From: Pseudonocardia sp. T1-2H
Lineage (GTDB): Bacteria; Actinomycetota; Actinomycetes; Mycobacteriales; Pseudonocardiaceae
Direction of reading: 5' to 3'
NCBI RefSeq assembly: GCF_038039215.1
Contig: NZ_JBBPCL010000001.1
Coordinates: 4,898,001 to 4,962,000 of the forward strand
Length of the DNA: 64,000 bases
Position 1 is the stretch's first letter, and the number at the start of each line of letters is the position of its first letter. The notes under the pieces are model-generated. The model was not told the origin of the DNA, made no database searches, and worked only from the letters and a program-made list of their open reading frames with translations. Below are positions 58,206 to 64,000 of this stretch, piece after piece. The translations under genes were made by a program, and so were the position numbers.

Positions 58206-58514
58206 TCAACCGCGGGCGTCCTGGTCGTTGGCCGGGACCCCGCGCTCGGTGTCCGCGTCCCAGCCCTCGGCGAGCTTGGACACCTTGCCCGCGTAGTCCC
58301 GCGCGGCGACGGCCGGATCGTCCGCCCGCCCCGCCGCCACCCCGATGAGGAACGCCGTGACGGGCGCCGCGGGGCGGCTGACCCCGTGCGCCACGTCCGA
58401 CGTCATGTCGAGGACGAGATCGACGCTCGCGTCGCTGTCCAGGGCCCCTTCGAGGCCGAGCTCGCGGGCCACCGCGGTGACCCATTCGGACATGGCCTTC
58501 GCATCGTCACTCAC
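58206..58514 (-). CDS. DUF6457-type protein
   Basis: 102 residues, helical and acidic: MSEWVTAVARELGLEG and VLDMTSDVAHGVSRPAAPVTAFLIGVAAG match a small actinobacterial family often found beside molybdenum-cofactor genes (none here). Function unknown. Met8 is an alternative start. Convergent with the F420 oxidoreductase gene. Confidence 0.7.
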   Translation of the reverse strand: MSDDAKAMSEWVTAVARELGLEGALDSDASVDLVLDMTSDVAHGVSRPAAPVTAFLIGVAAGRADDPAVAARDYAGKVSKLAEGWDADTERGVPANDQDARG

Positions 58515-58556
58515 GACGGGAACCTACCCGTGCGGCGCGGCTCCCATGCGCGGCGT

Positions 58557-58691
58557 TCAGCCGAAGAGCGCCGGGATCTTGATGACGAGCTGGTAGAGGC
58601 CGTAGAGGAACGGCAGCACCACCCACAGCCAGGCGATCACGACGAGCACGACCGGGGGCTTGCCGGTGGTGTCGGGGGTAGCGCTGCTCAT
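58557..58691 (-). CDS. Small subunit/partner peptide of the MFS oxalate-formate-type transporter
   Basis: 44 residues from ATG 58691, with one membrane helix (PPVVLVVIAWLWVVLPFLYGLYQLV). Its ATG overlaps the TGA of the transporter gene (ATGA). Short single-helix proteins like this follow many oxalate/formate antiporter-like MFS genes and are annotated as MFS small subunits; their role is not established. Confidence 0.75.
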   Translation of the reverse strand: MSSATPDTTGKPPVVLVVIAWLWVVLPFLYGLYQLVIKIPALFG

Positions 58692-60085
58692 GTCTGGGCC
58701 TCCGTCCTGTCCTCGGCCACGACCTCGTCCGGCTCGTGCCACTTCGTCGCGACCGGCCTGATCAGCTCGTTCGCCACGAAGCCGATCACCAGCAGGGTGA
58801 TCATGACGGCGAACGCCGGTGTGTACTTCGCCGGACCGGGGACGTCCGCGCGGGCGTCCGCGATCGCGTTGACGACGATCGGGCCGAGCACGCCCGCGGT
58901 GGACCACGCCGTCAGCAGGCGGCCGTGGATCGCGCCGACCTGGTAGGTGCCGAAGAGGTCACGCAGGTAGGCCGGGGCCGTTGCGAACCCGGCGCCGTAG
59001 AACGACAGGATCAGGATCGCGCAGACGATGAAGAGCGGCCTGCTGTGGGCGCCGACGAGCGTGATCAGCCCGTAGAGAACGGCACCCAGCCCCAGGTAGA
59101 GGCGGTAGATGTTCTTGCGCCCCACGGTGTCGGACACCGACGACCAGATGAACCGGCCGAGCATGTTGCCCAGCGAGAGGATCGAGACGAAGGCCGTCGC
59201 CGCCGCGGCGATCGCCGCACTGGGCGGCACCGTGCCGAAGAAGTCCCGGAAGATCTGGGCGGCCCGCTCCAGGATGCCGATGCCGGCGGTGACGTTGAAG
59301 CAGAGCACGACCCACAGCAGCCAGAACTGCGGCGTCCTGATCGCGTTGGCGGCCGAGACGTTGTTCCTGCTGATCATGCCGTGACTCTTCTGGGCCGAGG
59401 GCTCCCAGCCGGCGGGCTTCCAGTCGTCCGCGGGAACCCTGATCAGCAGCCAGCCGAGCGACATGAAGATCGCGTAGGCGACACCGTGGATGAGGAAGGC
59501 CAGCGCGATGCCGTGCGGGTCCACGGAGGGCGCGGACGCGGACGCCCCGAACGCGTTCAGCATGGACGCCGTCCACGGGTTCGCGATGAGCGCCCCACCA
59601 CCGAACCCCATGATCGCGATCCCGGTGGCGAGGCCCGGACGGTCCGGGAACCACTTGATCAGCGTTGACACCGGCGAGATGTAGCCGATGCCCAGGCCGA
59701 TGCCGCCGACGCCGCCGTATCCCAGGACGACCAGCCAGTACTGGCCGGTGTACACGCCCAGCGCGGCGATGAGGAAGCCCGCGGCGAAGCAGGACGAGGC
59801 GACGACCATCGCCCACCGCGGCCCGTTCGCGTCGACCTTGGTCCCGAACAACGCGGCCGACAGGCCGAGCATCACGATGCCCAGGGTGAAGGGCAGCGCG
59901 CTCGCCACGCCTCCGATGTCCATGCCCTTCTCGAGCGACGTCTTGAACGCGCTCCAGGCGTAGACCTGGCCGATCGAGAGATGGATGGCCAGGGCCGCGG
60001 GTGGGATCAGCCACCGGCTCCAACCGGGTGGGGCGACTATTCGCTCCCGCTCCAGGAATCCGGGCTTTCCGGATGCTTCTGCCAT
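58688..60085 (-). CDS. Oxalate/formate antiporter-family MFS transporter
   Basis: 465 residues from ATG 60085 with twelve hydrophobic segments. AIHLSIGQVYAWSAFKTSLEK in helix 1, GGIGLGIGYISPVSTLIKWFPDRPGLATGIAIMGFGGGA around helices 4-5 and NMLGRFIWSSVSDTVGRKNIY are typical of the OxlT family, which exchanges oxalate for formate or carries other small acids. It is divergent from a class III CoA-transferase gene, which supports but does not prove oxalate as substrate. The frame extends upstream to 60262 without family similarity. Confidence 0.85.
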   Translation of the reverse strand: MAEASGKPGFLERERIVAPPGWSRWLIPPAALAIHLSIGQVYAWSAFKTSLEKGMDIGGVASALPFTLGIVMLGLSAALFGTKVDANGPRWAMVVASSCFAAGFLIAALGVYTGQYWLVVLGYGGVGGIGLGIGYISPVSTLIKWFPDRPGLATGIAIMGFGGGALIANPWTASMLNAFGASASAPSVDPHGIALAFLIHGVAYAIFMSLGWLLIRVPADDWKPAGWEPSAQKSHGMISRNNVSAANAIRTPQFWLLWVVLCFNVTAGIGILERAAQIFRDFFGTVPPSAAIAAAATAFVSILSLGNMLGRFIWSSVSDTVGRKNIYRLYLGLGAVLYGLITLVGAHSRPLFIVCAILILSFYGAGFATAPAYLRDLFGTYQVGAIHGRLLTAWSTAGVLGPIVVNAIADARADVPGPAKYTPAFAVMITLLVIGFVANELIRPVATKWHEPDEVVAEDRTEAQT

Positions 60086-60224
60086 GGCGGCCTCCGAGGA
60101 CTCGTGACGCGCGCGAACAGTAAGCGATCTTGGGGTGCACCACCATCCGGAGGTATCCGTTCCGCCTACCGCGACCCGGCGGAGCCCCTCCGGACGTCGC
60201 GCCGGGCCGTGCTTTGCTGACGGG

Positions 60225-61418
60225 GTGACCGCTCCCCACCCCCTGCGCCCCCTCACCGGCACCCGGGTCGTCTCGTTCGAGCACGCCGTCTCCGTCCCCT
60301 ACGCCGGCCGCCTGCTGGCCGATCTCGGCGCGGACGTGATCAAGGTCGAGCGCCCGGGCACCGGCGACTTCGCGCGCGGCTACGACGCGGCCTGCGGGGA
60401 CGTCTCCTCCTACTTCGCCTGGATCAACCGGGGCAAGCGCTCGGTGGTGCTGGACCTCAAGGACGCCGACGGGCTCGCCGCCGCACACCGGCTCGTCGAC
60501 ACCGCGGACGTCGTGCTGGCCAACCTCGGCCCGGGAGCGACCGCCCGCCTCGGCCTCGACGGCGAGACGCTCCGGGCGCGCCGGCCGTCGCTGGTGACGT
60601 GCGAGCTCACGGGCTACGGCGAGGGCGGCCCGTCGGCCGGACGGAAGGCCTACGACGCGCTGATCCAGTCCGAGGCCGGGCTGCTCGAGATCACCGGCGA
60701 CGGCCCGGTCACCGCCCGGGCGGGCATCTCCGTCGCCGACATCGCGGCCGGGGTGCAGGTGCAGTCCGCGGTGCTGGCCGCACTGTTGCACCGGGAGCGG
60801 ACGGGCGAGGGCGCGACGCTGCGGATCACCCTGCTCGAGGCCCTCACCGAGTGGATGCACCAGCCGATGCTCTACGCGCTCGGCACCGGGACGGCGCCCA
60901 CGCGCAGCGGCGGGCACCACCCGTCGATCGCCCCGTACGGGCCCTTCCCCTGCGCAGACGGCGCGGTGCACCTCGCGGTGCAGAACGAGCGCGAGTGGCT
61001 GCGGCTCTGCACGGTGGTGCTCGGGGACGCCGCGGTCGCCGTCGACCCGCGGTTCACGACGGTCCGGTCGCGGGTGGAGCACCGGGAGGAACTGCACGCC
61101 CTGCTCCACGCCCGCTTCGCTCCGCTCAGCTCGGCGCACCTCGGCCGGCTGCTCGACGGCGCCGACATCGCCTGGTCCGCGGTCGGGCACGTCGGCGAGC
61201 TGCCGCAGCATCCGCAACTCGCGGCCCGGGGCCGGTTCGTGCCGGTCGCGGTGCCGGGCGGGGAGCCGGTTCCGATGACGGTGCCGCCGGTGGACTCCAG
61301 CGCCTGGCCGCCACCGTCGTCGCCCGCGGTGCCCGCCCTGGGCGCGCACACGGCGGAGGTCCTCGCCGAGCTCGGCTACGAGGACAACGAGATCGCCGCC
61401 CTGACGGCCGGCGCCTGA
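60225..61418 (+). CDS. CaiB/BaiF class III CoA-transferase
   Basis: 397 residues from GTG 60225. GTRVVSFEHAVSVPYAGRLLADLGADVIKVERPGTGDFARG is the class III opening. The catalytic Asp is expected in KAYDALIQSEAGLLEITG. It moves CoA between carboxylic acids. Next to an oxalate/formate-type transporter it could be a formyl-CoA:oxalate transferase, but no oxalyl-CoA decarboxylase is nearby and specificity cannot be read. Its TGA overlaps the first arm of the repeat at 61417. Confidence 0.85.
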   Translation: MTAPHPLRPLTGTRVVSFEHAVSVPYAGRLLADLGADVIKVERPGTGDFARGYDAACGDVSSYFAWINRGKRSVVLDLKDADGLAAAHRLVDTADVVLANLGPGATARLGLDGETLRARRPSLVTCELTGYGEGGPSAGRKAYDALIQSEAGLLEITGDGPVTARAGISVADIAAGVQVQSAVLAALLHRERTGEGATLRITLLEALTEWMHQPMLYALGTGTAPTRSGGHHPSIAPYGPFPCADGAVHLAVQNEREWLRLCTVVLGDAAVAVDPRFTTVRSRVEHREELHALLHARFAPLSSAHLGRLLDGADIAWSAVGHVGELPQHPQLAARGRFVPVAVPGGEPVPMTVPPVDSSAWPPPSSPAVPALGAHTAEVLAELGYEDNEIAALTAGA

Positions 61419-61498
61419 GTGGCTCAAGCAGCGCACGACCCTTCGCCCACCTGCTGCTGGAGTGGCTCAAGCAGCGTTCATTGACGCTTGAGCCACTC
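61417..61498. repeat. Dispersed inverted-repeat element (copy 2, with an extra arm)
   Basis: GAGTGGCTCAAGCAGCG occurs at 61417-61433 and again at 61460-61476. The second copy forms a perfect 13-bp stem with GCTTGAGCCACTC (61486-61498) around a 13-base loop. Arm and loop sizes equal those of the element at 9631-9669. It lies between the convergent CoA-transferase and clpX genes, next to a separate clpX terminator. The extra direct arm could form an alternative longer hairpin. Confidence 0.7.
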
Positions 61499-61520
61499 GA
61501 GCGGCGGGACGGGGCACGCA

Positions 61521-61557
61521 CGAACGCCCGCCCCGCACGAGGCGGGACGGGCGTTCG
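61521..61557 (-). terminator. clpX terminator stem-loop
   Basis: CGAACGCCCGCCCCGC (61521-61536) pairs with GCGGGACGGGCGTTCG, ending at 61557, around a short loop with one mismatch. It starts 13 bases after the clpX stop on the minus strand. Confidence 0.75.
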
Positions 61558-61570
61558 GGTCGTGCTCGAG

Positions 61571-62854
61571 CTACGCGGAGCGCTCGCGGCGCTCCCGGCG
61601 CGGGGGCTGCCGCGGGACGATCGTCGGGTTGACGTTCTCCTTCACGGTCTCCCGCGTGATGACGACCTTCGCGACGTCGTCCCGGCTCGGGATCTCGTAC
61701 ATGACCGGGAGGAGGACCTCCTCCATGATCGCGCGCAGGCCACGGGCGCCCGTGCCGCGCAGGATCGCCTGGTCCGCCACCGCGTCCATCGCGTCGTCGG
61801 TGAACTCCAGCTCCACGCCGTCCATCTCGAACAGCTTGCGGTACTGCTTGACCAGGGCGTTGCGCGGCTCGGTCAGGATCTTGACCAGGGCGTCCTTGTC
61901 GAGCGACGTCACCGAGGCGACGATCGGCAGGCGGCCGATGAACTCCGGGATCAGGCCGAACTTGATCAGGTCCTCGGGTAGCGTCTCGGCGAAGTTCTCC
62001 GTGGACTCCAGGTCGTTCTTGGAGCGGATCTCCGCGCCGAAGCCCAGGCCCCGCCGGCCCACCCGGTCGCTGATGATCCGCTCCAGGCCGGCGAACGCGC
62101 CCGCCACGATGAACAGCACGTTCGTCGTGTCGATCTGGATGAACTCCTGGTGCGGGTGCTTGCGCCCGCCCTGCGGCGGCACCGAGGCGGTGGTGCCCTC
62201 CAGGATCTTCAGCAGCGCCTGCTGGACGCCCTCACCGGACACGTCGCGGGTGATCGACGGGTTCTCCGACTTGCGGGCGATCTTGTCGACCTCGTCGATG
62301 TAGATGATCCCGGTCTCGGCCCGCTTGACGTCGTAGTCCGCCGCCTGGATGAGCTTGAGCAGGATGTTCTCGACGTCCTCGCCGACGTAACCGGCCTCGG
62401 TGAGCGCCGTGGCGTCCGCGATCGCGAACGGCACGTTCAGCATCTTGGCCAGCGTCTGCGCGAGGTAGGTCTTGCCGCACCCGGTCGGGCCGAGCATCAG
62501 GATGTTCGACTTGGCGATCTCGATGCCGTCGCCGTCCGCCCCGCGCCCGTTCTTGTCACCGGCCTGGATGCGCTTGTAGTGGTTGTAGACCGCGACGGAC
62601 AGCGTCCGCTTGGTCTGGCTCTGCCCGACGACGTACTGGTCCAGGAAGTCGTGGATCTCGGCGGGCTTCGGGAGCTCGTCGAGCTTCACGTCGCCGGCCT
62701 CGGCCAGCTCCTCCTCGATGATCTCGTTGCAGAGATCGATGCACTCGTCGCAGATGTAGACGCCAGGTCCGGCGATGAGCTTCTTGACCTGCTTCTGGCT
62801 CTTCCCGCAGAACGAGCACTTCAGCAGGTCACCGCCGTCACCGATGCGTGCCAT
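61571..62854 (-). CDS. clpX: ClpX, AAA+ unfoldase of the Clp protease
   Basis: 427 residues from ATG 62854 ([17 protein letters not shown]). The zinc-binding domain has Cys13, Cys16, Cys35 and Cys38. Walker A is [13 protein letters not shown] and Walker [12 protein letters not shown]; the ClpP-binding loop and sensor 2 ([14 protein letters not shown]) follow. It unfolds tagged proteins and feeds them to ClpP1P2. It has its own transcript start region (62855-63000), since a terminator lies after clpP2. ATG 62875 is a less likely start. Confidence 0.97.
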   Translation of the reverse strand: MARIGDGGDLLKCSFCGKSQKQVKKLIAGPGVYICDECIDLCNEIIEEELAEAGDVKLDELPKPAEIHDFLDQYVVGQSQTKRTLSVAVYNHYKRIQAGDKNGRGADGDGIEIAKSNILMLGPTGCGKTYLAQTLAKMLNVPFAIADATALTEAGYVGEDVENILLKLIQAADYDVKRAETGIIYIDEVDKIARKSENPSITRDVSGEGVQQALLKILEGTTASVPPQGGRKHPHQEFIQIDTTNVLFIVAGAFAGLERIISDRVGRRGLGFGAEIRSKNDLESTENFAETLPEDLIKFGLIPEFIGRLPIVASVTSLDKDALVKILTEPRNALVKQYRKLFEMDGVELEFTDDAMDAVADQAILRGTGARGLRAIMEEVLLPVMYEIPSRDDVAKVVITRETVKENVNPTIVPRQPPRRERRERSA

Positions 62855-63004
62855 GAGTGCAGACCCCAGTCCCATCCGGCGCGCCCACCGAGGGCGACGC
62901 CACTTCGTGACGGTACCTGCCCGACCCGCTTCCCGGGGAGCGGTGAGTCGCTCCGGCGGACCACGTTTCGGCAGGCGGTCGAGAAACTGTTCGCGTCAAG
63001 CCGT

Positions 63005-63038
63005 GTCTCCGGCATCCACCAGGGTAGATGCCGGAGAC
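63005..63038 (-). terminator. Terminator stem-loop after clpP2
   Basis: GTCTCCGGCATC (63005-63016) pairs perfectly with GATGCCGGAGAC (63027-63038) around a 10-base loop, 21 bases after the clpP2 stop. It separates clpP1P2 from clpX transcriptionally, at least in part. Confidence 0.75.
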
Positions 63039-63059
63039 CAGAACGGCAGTACCGAAAAA

Positions 63060-63689
63060 TCAGCCGACAGCGGACAGCTTCCGGCTCTGGATGATCTCGT
63101 CGACGATCCCGTACTCCTTGGCCTCGGTGGCCGTGAGGATCCGGTCCCGCTCGATGTCGTCGTGCACCTGCTGGGACGTGCGGCCCGTGTGGTGCGCGAG
63201 CGTGGTCTCCAGCAGCGACCGCATGCGGGTGATCTCCGCGGCCTGGATCTCCAGGTCCGACACCTGGCCGTAGAAGCCCTCGGTGGCCGGCTGGTGGATC
63301 AGGATGCGCGCGTTCTGCACCGCGAGGCGACGCCCCGGGGTGCCCGCCGCGAGCAGCACCGCCGCCGCCGAGGCCGCCTGCCCGAGGCAGACGGTCTGGA
63401 TGTCCGGGCGGATGAACTGCATCGTGTCGTAGATGGCCATCAGCGAGGTGAACGAGCCACCCGGCGAGTTGATGTACATCGAGATCTCGCGGTCCGGGTC
63501 CGCCGACTCCAGGCACAGCAGCTGCGCCATGACGTCGTTGGCGGACGCGTCGTCGATCTGCACGCCGAGGAAGATGATGCGTTCCTCGAAGAGCTTGTTG
63601 TAGGGGTTGGACTCCTTGACCCCGTAGCTGGTGCGCTCCACGAAGGACGGGAGGACGTACCGGCTCTCGGGCATCTGGAAACCACTCAC
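63060..63689 (-). CDS. clpP2: ATP-dependent Clp protease proteolytic subunit 2
   Basis: 209 residues. The catalytic triad is Ser107 ([11 protein letters not shown]), His132 (RILIHQPA) and an Asp about 50 residues on. The N-terminal propeptide ([14 protein letters not shown]) is of ClpP2 type. In actinobacteria ClpP1 and ClpP2 form a mixed tetradecamer. GTG 63689 is the start used; ATG 63674 is possible. It follows clpP1 by 2 bases. Confidence 0.95.
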   Translation of the reverse strand: MSGFQMPESRYVLPSFVERTSYGVKESNPYNKLFEERIIFLGVQIDDASANDVMAQLLCLESADPDREISMYINSPGGSFTSLMAIYDTMQFIRPDIQTVCLGQAASAAAVLLAAGTPGRRLAVQNARILIHQPATEGFYGQVSDLEIQAAEITRMRSLLETTLAHHTGRTSQQVHDDIERDRILTATEAKEYGIVDEIIQSRKLSAVG

Positions 63690-63691
63690 GG

Positions 63692-64000
63692 TCAGCTCCC
63701 GTTCCCGTTGGACGGCGAGCCGGCGTCGGGCAGCTGACCGGCGCGGGAGATCACCTGGTCCACGAAGCCGTACTCGAGGGCCTCCTGCGCGGAGAACCAG
63801 CGGTCACGGTCGAAGTCCGCGGTGATCTTCTCGACGGTCTGGCCGGTGTGCCCGGCGATCAGCTCCGCCATCTCCTGCTTGTGCCGCCGGAACAGCTCCG
63901 CCTGGATGCGGATGTCCGACTCGCTACCTCCCACACCGGCCGACGGCTGGTGCATGAGGATCTGGCAGTGCGGCAGCGCGTAGCGCTTGCCGGGGGTCCC
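63692..64000 (-). CDS. clpP1: ATP-dependent Clp protease proteolytic subunit 1 (5' part outside window)
   Basis: The last 102 residues of ClpP1. [22 protein letters not shown] contains the catalytic His, and [24 protein letters not shown] is the canonical C-terminal block. The nucleophile Ser lies beyond the window edge. Partner of ClpP2 encoded 2 bases downstream. Confidence 0.95.
   Translation of the reverse strand, partial: GTPGKRYALPHCQILMHQPSAGVGGSESDIRIQAELFRRHKQEMAELIAGHTGQTVEKITADFDRDRWFSAQEALEYGFVDQVISRAGQLPDAGSPSNGNGS

Overview
The window is a high-GC actinobacterial chromosome segment. Gene content and order resemble the mycobacterial blocks lepA-rpsT-holA-comEC-comEA-degV-octT-gpgP-rsfS-nadD, proB-obg-rpmA-rplU-rne-ndk-folC-valS and clpX-clpP2-clpP1. 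The families (OctT/GpgP, alpha-E/ATP-grasp/transglutaminase trio, DUF4233, DUF6457, TIGR03936/TIGR03960) fit Actinomycetota, and I infer a member of the Pseudonocardiales. No tRNA, rRNA, CRISPR array, transposase or integrase was found.

Layout. 1-9.7 kb: end of a probable MarR regulator, lepA, a PRC-barrel membrane protein, a TauE/SafE permease, cyanase, an alpha/beta hydrolase, the ATP-grasp/alpha-E/transglutaminase operon and rpsT. 9.7-21.9 kb: holA, then thrC behind a SAM-I riboswitch, then a 6-kb accessory segment (a sensor kinase, a degenerate partner kinase and 1.8 kb with no convincing gene), then comEC-comEA. The accessory segment is flanked by two diverged copies of the thrC 3' end. 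22-25.4 kb: degV, octT, gpgP, rsfS and nadD in one tightly overlapping operon. 25.6-36.7 kb: mixed genes (AlkB, an MFS transporter, TetR, SPW protein, an S41 peptidase, MoxR/VWA, a RecQ-phosphoribosyltransferase fusion, an isoaspartyl methyltransferase homologue). 36.7-55.1 kb: proB, obg, rpmA, rplU, rne, two radical-SAM-linked genes, dapA, ndk, folC and valS. 55.2-61.4 kb: a C39-like protein, PhoD, a PPOX oxidoreductase and an oxalate/formate-type transporter beside a CoA-transferase. 61.5-64 kb: clpX, clpP2 and the end of clpP1.

Three structural signals stand out. First, three intergenic arrays carry an 11-bp odd palindrome (CGCGASTCGCG) repeated at exactly 22-bp steps. Second, a 39-bp inverted-repeat element lies between two pairs of convergent genes. 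Third, nine otherwise well-conserved genes lose their frame or natural stop; in eight of them a one-base change in a short G/C run or C-run restores it. Four of those eight share the context GAGCTTC. I read most of these as sequence errors rather than decay. Coordinates for those genes describe the inferred full gene and the break is stated in each entry.

All functions come from reading motifs by eye; no database search was possible.
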